Assembly: GCF_002368415.1 (NCBI RefSeq)
Contig: NZ_AP018290.1
Coordinates: 3,485,614-3,549,613 of the forward strand
Source: Calothrix sp. NIES-4105
GTDB lineage: Bacteria; Cyanobacteriota; Cyanobacteriia; Cyanobacteriales; Nostocaceae
DNA: 64,000 nucleotides
Direction of reading: 5' to 3'
The translations under genes and the position numbers were made by a program. The notes below the pieces were generated by a model, which saw nothing but the letters and a program-made list of their open reading frames with translations, made no database searches and was not told the DNA's origin. Below are positions 1 through 8,313 of this stretch, one piece after another. How positions within the stretch are numbered: position 1 is the first letter of the stretch; every line of letters begins with the position of its first letter.

Positions 1-83
1 GCTTGACTGCTGGAAGCTAACACCATTAACCACAATGCCAAAATAACTAGTACTGCTGGAGGTTTGCGTTTTGCAAGTTTCAT
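1..83 (-). CDS. N-terminus of a secreted or membrane-anchored protein, cut by the window edge
   Basis: Only the first 27 or so codons are inside the window. The start codon at 83 overlaps the stop codon of the upstream bshA in an ATGA arrangement, which points to translational coupling. The visible N-terminus has a basic stretch (KLAKRKP) followed by a hydrophobic core of about 15 residues and a small-residue ASSSQA end, as in a signal peptide. The product cannot be named. Its tight link to bshA suggests a role connected with the thiol pathway or simple operon membership. Confidence 0.55.
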   Translation of the reverse strand, partial: MKLAKRKPPAVLVILALWLMVLASSSQ

Positions 84-1276
84 ACACTAACCGACCTTTG
101 TAATGCACACAACAAATTACCGTAAGCTTGTATTTGAGCAGAGCGCGAAAAGTGAAGTTGAATCTTATCTCTTAGAGAGTCGCGAAATGAGTGATAGTTC
201 AAAGGAGTATTAAACAACTGAACGATTTTTGCTGCCATTGCCGTCGTATCACCAGGCGCCGACAATAATTTAGCAGGCATATTTGAATCTAGAATTGACA
301 TGATTTCTTCTAGACCACCGCAATATGTACCGACAACAGGAACTTCACAAGCCATCGCTTCGAGTGCTGCCAAACAAAAAGACTCAGATTCACTTGTAAC
401 TAGTTGCAAATCACTAACAGCCAACCAGCGCACAACTTCTGTTGCAGAAACGGCGCCAAGAAAAATCACTTCGTTCGTAACTCCTAGTTCTTGTGCATAC
501 TCACGAGCTTTTATGTAATTCGGTCCATTGCCAATCATTAACAATCTAGCTGGTATTCCTGCACTACGAACATGTGCTAATACAGAAATAGCATCTAAAG
601 GACGTTTGACATCGCGGAAATTAGAAACATGACATAAATTCAAAGTATCTGAAGGCGCCGCTATCCATTTACGGAATGGATGAAATACTTCTAAATCAAT
701 CGCATTATGAATTACTGCTGGACGCATAGGTAAAGAAAATATTTGTACTGCGCTCGTTGCTAAAGAATTTGATACAGCAGTTACACAATCACAAGCCAAA
801 ATACAATCTCGTAATTGAGCATTATAGTTAAGGTCACATCCATATTTATTGACATCACTTCCATGTAAAGTCAAACAAACAGATAATGAGTAACCACGAC
901 TTGCCAACTCTTGACGCGCAAGTAGTGCTGCTTCGACTAACCCAACAGCATAATGTACATTCAACACAGCAATATTATTAGTTTCAACATGCTGAATAAT
1001 TTCTTGTGCTAGTGGTGTTATCCACATTGAATCTGCAGGTGTTGGAGTTTTCGGCGCCGATACTGCTATATACTCTAATGTTTCATCATTACTTACCCAC
1101 TGTGCTTCAGGACTGGTAAGAAATATCACAGAGGCACCTGCTATTGTTAATTCTCTCGCAAGTTCGGTAGCAACTTTACCGCTACCTCCAAGACCTCCAA
1201 GAGACAAAATTGCAACTCGCAATGATGTTAAGTCAGAAGTGATGGAAGGTGAAATTGAGTATTGATGGGTAAGCAT
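80..1276 (-). CDS. bshA: BshA-type glycosyltransferase (N-acetylglucosaminyl L-malate synthase)
   Basis: A 398-residue GT4-family glycosyltransferase. BshA makes GlcNAc-malate from UDP-GlcNAc and L-malate, the first step of bacillithiol synthesis, in the cytoplasm. The match to the BshA subgroup rests on a GGSGKVATELA N-terminal loop, LTLHGSDVNKYG, VTAVSNSLA, HVSNFRDVKRP and the ESFCLAALEAMAC donor-site segment, all of which align with my memory of Bacillus BshA. The reading frame stays open upstream to 1480, but those 68 residues come from an intergenic repeat, so the ATG at 1276 is preferred. It lies downstream of the BshB-BshC fusion with a 213-bp gap, and its stop overlaps the next gene. 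A generic GT4 enzyme is the alternative, but the neighbour makes that unlikely. Confidence 0.88.
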   Translation of the reverse strand: MLTHQYSISPSITSDLTSLRVAILSLGGLGGSGKVATELARELTIAGASVIFLTSPEAQWVSNDETLEYIAVSAPKTPTPADSMWITPLAQEIIQHVETNNIAVLNVHYAVGLVEAALLARQELASRGYSLSVCLTLHGSDVNKYGCDLNYNAQLRDCILACDCVTAVSNSLATSAVQIFSLPMRPAVIHNAIDLEVFHPFRKWIAAPSDTLNLCHVSNFRDVKRPLDAISVLAHVRSAGIPARLLMIGNGPNYIKAREYAQELGVTNEVIFLGAVSATEVVRWLAVSDLQLVTSESESFCLAALEAMACEVPVVGTYCGGLEEIMSILDSNMPAKLLSAPGDTTAMAAKIVQLFNTPLNYHSFRDSLRDKIQLHFSRSAQIQAYGNLLCALQRSVSV

Positions 1277-1366
1277 AAAGTTTGTTTTATCTGAATTTTT
1301 GACAAAAATCTTTTTCTTATTGAAGCTGTGGAACAGGCGTCCCCACCTGTAAATGAATGTCTTTTT

Positions 1367-1477
1367 TTTACCACAGAGACACAGAGAACACAGAGGAAGA
1401 GGGATAAACCACAAAGGAAGAGGTAAGACGAGAGAACTGCCCAAACCTCTCTGTGCCCTAGAAGTCTCTGTGGTAAA
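1367..1477. repeat. Dispersed intergenic repeat with inverted ends inside the bsh operon
   Basis: The ends TTTACCACAGAGAC (1367-1380) and GTCTCTGTGGTAAA (1464-1477) are perfect 14-bp inverted repeats around about 80 bp rich in CACAGAG. The same ACCACAGAGRCRCAGAG-type wording recurs near 8240, 12030, 28205, 37165, 39925 and 54070. It looks like a small non-autonomous repeat that entered the gap between the fusion gene and bshA. It creates the artificial N-terminal extension of the bshA reading frame. Confidence 0.6.
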
Positions 1478-1489
1478 CATATATACCCA

Positions 1490-4400
1490 TTAGCGAATAG
1501 TTATTAGATGTGACTGATTATCAGGTTGAGAAATTTGCAATAAATGGGAAATTAAAGATTTACCATGTGTGGCAATTAATTCCGCAACACTTATATGACG
1601 TTCTTGAAGCGCATTTTTCGGACTTACTGAGTTAAAAGCTATAACTCCAGCTATATTCTGCTTTCGTCCTTCTCTAACTATAGTGCGTTCAAGACAAATT
1701 AATTTCTGAGCTAATTTAGAAATACCGCGCGTAGATGGTGGATAACCTGGACTTCCTGAACGCTGTAAATCTAAATATACTTTCTCTGTAAGTACAGGTA
1801 ACTCTTGTATTGCGTAAGCGAATGCTTTACAAGGACGCTTTGCTCCCCACGATGTCATTATTACTTCAGTGCTAGTCAACCATTGTTCTATATCTTGTTG
1901 GAGTATTTTAGCTATATTACCTACAGGTTGATTTGCTTTTGCTTGTTCAAATAATTTAAAACAACGCTGCTGTAATACCTTTAACTCATCGCAAGCAAGA
2001 TTTATTGTGCTAGGTAAACCCGCGCGTCCAATTAAATCACCTGGTTTCTCGCTATTTATCAATGTTACCGTTCCACCTGCTTGATTTAATATATTTGCAG
2101 CATCGGCGCCCATCACAGTAAAAGAAGGTCTTGCGACTATTTGCGGCATGGGAATATTCGCCCAAGTATAAACTCGATGTAATTGTGTAAAATATTTCTG
2201 TTCACTTGGTCCCGCTACATAGGCAATGGTCGGTAAAACAGCATCTTGAAGCAAAGGACGCATCAACGCACTTGGTGTAAATTTTTCTGGCTGGTTTTGT
2301 AAAATATTTCTGGCAGCATCATTGGTTAAATAAACGTTAGTTTGTTGTAATGCAAACCCACCTTCAACTTTGCGTAGTCTTCTGCGAACTCCGTTATCAT
2401 CCGTGTAAAACATCTGTAGAACATCACGGTTCGTTGGGATAGTTTCAGAAAGTCCTTGTGCAGCTAATATTTCTCTTGCTTGTTGCAGTGCAGTTTGAGA
2501 ACCATCGAAAAGCTCCTGTGCGATAATATCACGAGCTAAGGAAGCAAACTTGCGAGTTGATGGGTCTAAAATAATTAACCCTAAGTGCTTTGTGAGATAA
2601 CTTAGAAAACGCGCGAAAGCTTGGGCAAAAGTAGCATCTGGTTGATATGCACTTCTTAAAGCTGTAATTACTTCTTGACTATAGGTCAGGTTTTGGAAGG
2701 ATTCTTCAATTTCGTCGAGTAGCGAATAAATTCCTAAACCTAATTCTACTGAACCAACTGGACTTTGAGTGGATGGTAAGCCAAGATTTAAAATATGAGG
2801 TTGCTTAGATAAAATTTCCACTCGCTGGACTTCTTCTATATCATGGTCATAACTTGCCATCCAAAATATCGGAACTGCTGGTATTCCTTGTGACTCTAAT
2901 TGCTGTGCTAACTTAATGGCGCCTAATGTTTTATAAAGTGTGTAAGCTGCTCCCCCTAGTATTCCTACTTGTTGTCCTGTAACAACTGCAACTGTTTTAG
3001 CATCGCGAAGTTTTTGAATATTAGCAAAGACTTCTTGTGAATTTCCCCAGTATTCTGCCTGCTGTTCTAATAAATCAGCTAATTCATGACGCTGATAACA
3101 TCGAGAAACTAATAAATCGTAACTAGATTTCCAATCTCGCTGTGCCCTAATATTATAGATACCTCTATTTAAAGGAAGTGCCGTTACAAAGTTTCGACGA
3201 CAGCGCGCTTGTAATATTTGACAAACTTCAATTGCTTCAGATATATCTAATTTGAGAGATGCAATTAACCTCTGTGTAGAATAATGCTGACTTTGATGTG
3301 CTTCAATAGCGCCTAACTTGCATGATGTATCTATTTCAATCCGCATTACATCATTACCAATTACCTTAACGCTATGATGCGAAGGAATCATAACATGATG
3401 TTCTTCCACTGCCCAAGGCGCCAACTCAGGCATAAATCCTGGGTCTGCGGCAAGATGAAACGCTACTAATGCAGCAGTCCCAAGTCCAAGATGATGTCCA
3501 TGCAGCGAGTAATTCGGGTCAACCTCTGGATGTAAGGTTAGTAATATTCGTGGACGCGCGCTGCGAATTTGTTTAACAATCAATGCTAATGTATTATCTA
3601 GCCCCCAAATCGAAAGCGTATCAGCTGCTGTAATCGGTTGAGTACGGGCGCCATCACGGTATTTCCCAAAATCAACTAAACCTAAACTTTGCACCGACTC
3701 AATACCCAAAATCTTAGCCGCGCGTTGTAATTCCTCTGCTCGTTTAATTTTAAGTTCCGTCCCACCACGTCCAGCACCACCATCTGTAGCAACAACTAAA
3801 CGTACACTATTACCAGCTTGAGTTAGCGCTGCAATTGTTCCACCCGCATAAATAGACTCATCATCAGGATGTGGCATTATTACCAAAACATCACAAACAG
3901 CATTTCCTTGATTTACCAAAGCTGTTATTTTCGGTAATGGTAAATATCTCGGCGCCACTTCCCCCCTCTCAACCTGTTTTCGCAAAACATCAACTAAAAG
4001 CAGATTATCAATGCGAACACCAAGTAAATCTTCTGTCCATTCTGTATTTTGGTTCCCACTCATCAAAGGTTGACTGGCAATATCCATTAACCGCGAACGG
4101 TCTACACAAGCAGTGCGGTCAATATTCTGTAACGCTGCTGGTAAAGAAATTGCTGGTTGCATACAGCGCGCGACAATTTTTTGGTAACGCACAGGGTCAC
4201 TTAAATTACCACCATCGTAATAAGCAATAAACGAATGATGTTCCAACACTTCCAAACCAAGTTTTTTTAGCATAACTTCCACAAATCTTGGTGAATGTGG
4301 TTGAGTTGCACTACTAAAACTTCGTTCTTGAAAAGGGATATAAGTAAACGCCAATAACCCACCCGGAGCAAGCACCCATCTTAATTGCGACAAAGTTTGA

Positions 4401-4825
4401 GCGATATTCTTAGCAAAATGAACGGCGCCGCAACTCAAGACAACATCAAAACTCTGTGGTTTCAACCCTGCTTCTACAAAAGGATAATTAAAATCATGTT
4501 CAATCAAAGCATGAAACTGAGGATGTTTAGCTTTAGCTTGCTGTAACATCGACGCTGATATATCAAGTCCAGTAACCAACGCACCACTATCAAGATAGGT
4601 CACACTAGCTTGTCCCGTTCCAACACCTATATCCAAAACCCGTAAAAAACCCTTTGGGGGTGCATAGCGTACAACCGCTTCGAGTAAAAACTCAGGCGCC
4701 GACCAATTAAAACTTGCAGTACGTTCATCATAAAATTCTGCCCAAGCTTCGTATCGTTCTCGTGGGTTGTTTGGAATATTTGATGTAATTTGAGGCAGCA
4801 CAATTATCCCTGGTTTGATTAACAT
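1490..4825 (-). CDS. Trifunctional SAM methyltransferase-BshB deacetylase-BshC cysteine ligase fusion
   Basis: A 1111-residue protein with three domains. Residues 25-300 are a class I SAM methyltransferase with motif I VLDIGVGTG at 63-71. Residues 310-480 are a PIG-L/LmbE-type deacetylase with PHPDDE at 318-323 and HGHH at 442-445, which hold the expected zinc ligands; in bacillithiol synthesis BshB deacetylates GlcNAc-malate. Residues from about 560 to the end match BshC, the putative cysteine-adding enzyme, with VTGQQVGILGG near 615 and FWMASYDHDIEEV near 655. BshB and BshC are normally separate proteins. The methyltransferase recalls NmbA, which N-methylates bacillithiol in green sulfur bacteria, but its substrate here is inferred. 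The gene lies upstream of bshA on the same strand. Confidence 0.88.
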   Translation of the reverse strand: MLIKPGIIVLPQITSNIPNNPRERYEAWAEFYDERTASFNWSAPEFLLEAVVRYAPPKGFLRVLDIGVGTGQASVTYLDSGALVTGLDISASMLQQAKAKHPQFHALIEHDFNYPFVEAGLKPQSFDVVLSCGAVHFAKNIAQTLSQLRWVLAPGGLLAFTYIPFQERSFSSATQPHSPRFVEVMLKKLGLEVLEHHSFIAYYDGGNLSDPVRYQKIVARCMQPAISLPAALQNIDRTACVDRSRLMDIASQPLMSGNQNTEWTEDLLGVRIDNLLLVDVLRKQVERGEVAPRYLPLPKITALVNQGNAVCDVLVIMPHPDDESIYAGGTIAALTQAGNSVRLVVATDGGAGRGGTELKIKRAEELQRAAKILGIESVQSLGLVDFGKYRDGARTQPITAADTLSIWGLDNTLALIVKQIRSARPRILLTLHPEVDPNYSLHGHHLGLGTAALVAFHLAADPGFMPELAPWAVEEHHVMIPSHHSVKVIGNDVMRIEIDTSCKLGAIEAHQSQHYSTQRLIASLKLDISEAIEVCQILQARCRRNFVTALPLNRGIYNIRAQRDWKSSYDLLVSRCYQRHELADLLEQQAEYWGNSQEVFANIQKLRDAKTVAVVTGQQVGILGGAAYTLYKTLGAIKLAQQLESQGIPAVPIFWMASYDHDIEEVQRVEILSKQPHILNLGLPSTQSPVGSVELGLGIYSLLDEIEESFQNLTYSQEVITALRSAYQPDATFAQAFARFLSYLTKHLGLIILDPSTRKFASLARDIIAQELFDGSQTALQQAREILAAQGLSETIPTNRDVLQMFYTDDNGVRRRLRKVEGGFALQQTNVYLTNDAARNILQNQPEKFTPSALMRPLLQDAVLPTIAYVAGPSEQKYFTQLHRVYTWANIPMPQIVARPSFTVMGADAANILNQAGGTVTLINSEKPGDLIGRAGLPSTINLACDELKVLQQRCFKLFEQAKANQPVGNIAKILQQDIEQWLTSTEVIMTSWGAKRPCKAFAYAIQELPVLTEKVYLDLQRSGSPGYPPSTRGISKLAQKLICLERTIVREGRKQNIAGVIAFNSVSPKNALQERHISVAELIATHGKSLISHLLQISQPDNQSHLITIR

Positions 4826-5106
4826 AGTTAAGTTTCAAAATTTACAAAACAACTGTAGCTAAGAGGCTCTCAGATTTCGCTTATTTATAAGATAAATAAA
4901 CAAAAACCGCCATTGATGTTGAATTTTTGCCCTTTAATATCTAAATCTTGCTTTGTTTTTCATAAACGAATAATACCTATGAACCATTAACACTTAATCG
5001 CTAACGGTGGTTTGCAATTCTAATTTGAACAACAAAAATGACATAACAATGACAGATCAAAATAGTACTAATGTCATTGATCCCCCCCTAACCCCCCCTT
5101 ATTAAG

Positions 5107-5296
5107 GGCAGGGCCGTTTCATTCTAAAAAGGATAATAGCTATTACCCTTTGTGTTCTTTGTGTCTTCGTGGTTCATCAAAGAAATAAACCACTGCATGT
5201 CACAAAGGGCACAAAGTCAGAGACAGAAATTAAGGATAATCTCGTAGGAAGTTGAAACTTAATTTAATTTTCTTTCAAGAATGAAACAGCCCTGCC
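5107..5296. mobile_element. MITE-like element of about 190 bp
   Basis: The ends 5107-5125 (GGCAGGGCCGTTTCATTCT) and 5278-5296 are inverted repeats matching at 18 of 19 positions. The inside has no gene and contains TTTGTG-rich dispersed repeat text. The element sits within a C-run/G-run intergenic stretch (about 5081-5310), the kind of hairpin common between genes here. I see no clear target-site duplication. The rest of the 4826-5360 gap shows no gene. Confidence 0.55.
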
Positions 5297-5359
5297 GCGT
5301 CGAAGGGGGGATTAAATTCTTCTATCATAGATATTGATAAATATTAATAAATAATAAAA

Positions 5360-5868
5360 ATGGCAAAATATATTATTTACGTAGCAACAAGCATTGATGG
5401 TTATATCGCGCGACTAGATGGGAGTATTGATTGGTTATCATCACCAGAAGAAGCACTTATGATAATGATTACAATAATTTTTATGAATCAATTGATGCGC
5501 TTGTAATGGGTGCAACTACTTACAAACAAATTTTAACTTTTGGAGATTGGCAATATCCTGGTAAACTTTACTACATTTTAACCAGTCGAAATTTATCAGC
5601 CGCGCGCACAGGTATTATTAAACGTTCTGTGGAAGAAGTTATAGAGGATATAAAAAGCAGAGAATACCAACGAGTATGGATAGTAGGAGGTGTCGCCGTT
5701 GCCTCTGCATTTATGCAAAAACAATTAGTAAACGAATATATTATCACAATAATTCCAGTGATTCTTGGTTCAGGCATTTCTCTTTACCAGTCGGCGCCGG
5801 AACAAAGCCTAAACCTGATTGAAACAAAAGCATATTCTTCTGACGTTGTTAAATTACATTATTGCTAG
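5360..5868 (+). pseudogene. Frameshifted dihydrofolate reductase-like protein (RibD C-terminal family)
   Basis: The ATG at 5360 opens a typical family N-terminus (YVATSIDGYIARLDGSIDWL), which then runs into a stop. Codons from about 5455 continue in another frame with YDNDYNNFYESIDALVMG and VWIVGGVAVASAFM, ending at 5868. Joining the two halves gives about 168 residues, the usual family length, so a single indel near 5450-5460 splits an otherwise complete gene. Members of this family are NADPH-dependent reductases related to dihydrofolate reductase and RibD; the substrate is unknown. The lycopene cyclase gene follows 31 bp later. Confidence 0.75.
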
Positions 5869-5899
5869 TATTAAAAAATCATCTGCATATACTATTATC

Positions 5900-6655
5900 A
5901 TGAGTTACTTCACATTCCACCTAATCTTTATTATTCCGCCAATTTTACTACTAGTATGGCTTCAACGAAAACCATTTGCCAACATTGGAGGAAATAGGGC
6001 ACAGCTTGCAATTCCTCTTATAGCACTTATGGCTTTAGTTTACACTACCCCTTGGGATAATTATTTAGTCTTTCGAGAGATTTGGGGATATGGCAGTGGT
6101 AGAGTAATAGGCACAATTGGCTACGTGCCAATTGAAGAATACTTATTTTTCATACTTCAGCCTATTCTCACTGGACTATGGCTGTCCTTTTTGCTACGTC
6201 ATAATCAGCCAGTACAGAATGAGTCTTTCTCTGGTTGGCTAAGAATAGTAATGTTTATGCTTGGCGCCGTATTAAGTATTGCTGGTTTTTGGATGTTGCA
6301 ATGGGATAACACCTTATACCTAGGACTAATTTTGGCTTGGGCAACCCCAATATTATCGCTGCAATGGCTTATTGGCACAAATATACTCTGGGGAATGAAG
6401 CGAATTTGGCTTAATGCTGTTATCGTTCCAACACTATACTTATGGGTTACAGACCGTATTGCTATCGGTAACGGAATTTGGTACATATCAGAGAAATATT
6501 CAACAGGTTTCAAACTATTTGGACTACCTATTGAAGAAGCAACATTCTTTCTAGTCACCAACCTATTAGTCGTTCAAGGTATTTTACTTTTCCTATTGAT
6601 TAAAACACCAAATATCAAACTCAAAGAAAGTCAAGTTTCTCCCACAACCACTTAA
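5900..6655 (+). CDS. Lycopene beta-cyclase, fused CrtYc-CrtYd type membrane protein
   Basis: A 251-residue polytopic membrane protein made of two repeats of the CrtYcd domain. The family signatures TPWDNYLV near residue 50, PIEEYLFF near 77 and a second PIEEATFF near 215 are present, with about seven hydrophobic helices. Enzymes of this family cyclise the ends of lycopene to beta-ionone rings in the membrane. Actinobacteria carry the two halves as crtYc and crtYd, while Bacteroidetes and archaea often have them fused. Known cyanobacterial cyclases are CrtL or CruA/CruP, so this gene is unusual here and may be transferred. The frame stays open upstream to 5819, but ATG 5900 fits the family N-terminus. 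Some homologues are annotated only as lycopene cyclase domain proteins. Confidence 0.8.
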   Translation: MSYFTFHLIFIIPPILLLVWLQRKPFANIGGNRAQLAIPLIALMALVYTTPWDNYLVFREIWGYGSGRVIGTIGYVPIEEYLFFILQPILTGLWLSFLLRHNQPVQNESFSGWLRIVMFMLGAVLSIAGFWMLQWDNTLYLGLILAWATPILSLQWLIGTNILWGMKRIWLNAVIVPTLYLWVTDRIAIGNGIWYISEKYSTGFKLFGLPIEEATFFLVTNLLVVQGILLFLLIKTPNIKLKESQVSPTTT

Positions 6656-6791
6656 TCTACGGGATAAATGGTAAATATGAAAATTACCGCCCAAAACGCC
6701 GTAGAGACTAACATGTTAGTCTTTACATATGGGCAATTAACCGGACTTGATATTACAGGCGCCAACAGATATTAGAAAACGTTCTAATGTT

Positions 6792-6923
6792 CTAGTGTAC
6801 AGCAGGTACGCTTGAACCAGGTTCAATATCAGGAGAGCGTAAATCTTCCACTAGAGCTTGAATATGTGCTGGTGGTGCTGTAAATAGGGAAACAACCAAG
6901 GTAACGATTAAGTTAATACACAT
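6792..6923 (-). pseudogene. C-terminal remnant of a membrane transporter (possibly sodium:solute symporter)
   Basis: A 43-codon reading frame with a hydrophobic start (INLIVTLVVSLFTAPP) and a charged tail (IQALVEDLRSPD) ending at a TAG at 6792. This hydrophobic-helix plus VEDLR tail resembles the C-terminus of cyanobacterial sodium:solute symporters, though I cannot verify that. No transporter body exists upstream because the plus-strand esterase begins at the adjacent base, 6924. I read it as the leftover of a gene replaced by the esterase segment. Confidence 0.4.
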
Positions 6924-7748
6924 ATGTTACAAGGAATAATTCGAGAAGGATTGACAATCCACAGTCAAATTTTAGCTAAATCCGCCCGCTACACTATTTA
7001 CCTACCTTATGACTATGAGACTTCGACCCGCTTTTATCCAGTGATATACATGTTGCATGGGAGTCGTGCAGATGATACATCTTGGGTACATTTTGGCGAA
7101 GTCAACCTGACTGTAGATGAAAATATTTTGAATAGAACTGTTCCTCCCATGATATTGGTTATGCCTGATGGAGGTAATAGTCGTTACATTAATAACTACG
7201 ACGGTTCTATTTGTTACGAAGACTTCTTCTTTCAAGAATTTATTCCGTTTATAGAATCAAAGTATAGAATTAAACCAGAAAAGTGGTTTCGAGGTGTTTT
7301 AGGCTTGTCAATGGGAGGATATGGAGCCTTAGTATATGCACTTAAATATCCAAATTTGTTCTGTGCCTGTGTTGCATTTAGTGCATCCATTTATACCGAT
7401 GAGATGATTACCAATATGACGGACGACCAATGGTCATCCAATAGAGCATCAGCGCATGGAGCGGGGTTAAAAGGTGAATCTCGACTGACAGAACACTACA
7501 AATCTTATGACCCGTTCCGTTTAATTCAAAATGCTAACCCTGAAATATTCAAAACCATGAAATTATATTTAGATTGTGGCGATGAAGATTTTCGCAACGA
7601 TGGATATGCGACTTTCCACATTTTATTACGGCGTTTAAAAATTCCACATTCTTACAGAGTTCGAGGTGGTGGTCATACATGGTCGTATTGGCGAAGTGGC
7701 TTAGAAGACGGGTTGAAATTTATCGGAAATACTTTCCGTAGACAGTAA
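6924..7748 (+). CDS. Alpha/beta-hydrolase esterase (esterase D / feruloyl esterase-like)
   Basis: A 274-residue putative esterase of the esterase-D/antigen-85 superfamily. The nucleophile elbow GLSMGGYGA sits near residue 129-137, a likely acid residue is in LDCGDEDF near 215-222, and the catalytic histidine is in RGGGHTWSYW near 247-256. An oxyanion-loop HG is seen in YMLHGSRADD near residue 43. No signal peptide is visible, so a cytoplasmic location is likely. Such enzymes hydrolyse carboxylic or thioesters; the substrate is not predictable. It is adjacent to a remnant of a minus-strand transporter and is not obviously in an operon with later genes. Confidence 0.8.
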   Translation: MLQGIIREGLTIHSQILAKSARYTIYLPYDYETSTRFYPVIYMLHGSRADDTSWVHFGEVNLTVDENILNRTVPPMILVMPDGGNSRYINNYDGSICYEDFFFQEFIPFIESKYRIKPEKWFRGVLGLSMGGYGALVYALKYPNLFCACVAFSASIYTDEMITNMTDDQWSSNRASAHGAGLKGESRLTEHYKSYDPFRLIQNANPEIFKTMKLYLDCGDEDFRNDGYATFHILLRRLKIPHSYRVRGGGHTWSYWRSGLEDGLKFIGNTFRRQ

Positions 7749-7895
7749 GCTAATGAAAGAGCGCCAGACTATTGGACAATTAAATTTTGAAGAATTATCC
7801 ACAGCACAGTGAAAATATTTTAGGGAGAAGTTAAAGCGCGCTTAACTTAAAAAGTGATAAAACGCTAAAATAAAAACAAACGAGTCAACTTTCCT

Positions 7896-7979
7896 ATGCC
7901 TGCACCAACAGAAATTCGTGAGAGAGCCATCGCGCTGCTAGAACAATTACCAGGAGAATTGTCAATACTAGTCGATTAA
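7896..7979 (+). pseudogene. Truncated antitoxin-like N-terminus
   Basis: A 27-residue frame starting at ATG 7896 (EIRERAIALLEQLPGELSILVD) ends at TAA 7979. The IRERAIALLEQLP wording resembles the first helix of short cyanobacterial antitoxins of the DUF2281 or similar kind, but no body or toxin follows. The downstream gap to 8313 holds only dispersed repeats: a C-run/G-run hairpin near 7987-8055 and CTTTGTG and CTCTGTG repeat text at 8145-8270. Confidence 0.3.
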
Positions 7980-8313
7980 GAATAAAATCCCCCCTGCCCC
8001 CTTGATAAGGGGGGTAAGAACTCTTTCCCCTTCCGTGCGGGAAGCGGGGGGATCAGAATTGGCGCCCAATTGCGGTGCGTGAAAGCAGTTTGATTTTTCA
8101 AGCAGGTGAAGATTGTAATGGCTTTCACAGCACCCTACCTCTTCCTTTGTGTCCTTTGTGCCTTTATGGTTCAATATTTCCAACTCCTCAACTCTTCCTT
8201 TGCGCTCTTAGCGTCATGCAGCGGTTCGTTTCTCTTCTCTCTGTGTACTCTGCGTCTGTGTGGTAAAAATTTATATTGTCAATATATTGGGTTCCGCAAA
8301 GCCTCCACCCAAC

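Noticed and set aside
1277-1480. N-terminal extension of bshA
   Set aside because: It is translated repeat text with CACAGAG words and does not match any BshA N-terminus; ATG 1276 is the family start.
3871-4230. Plus-strand open frame of 119 codons
   Set aside because: It lies wholly antisense to the methyltransferase-BshB region of the fusion gene and has no family resemblance.
5360-5868. Programmed frameshift in the RibD-like gene
   Set aside because: No slippery heptamer or downstream structure was seen near 5450; a simple indel is more likely.
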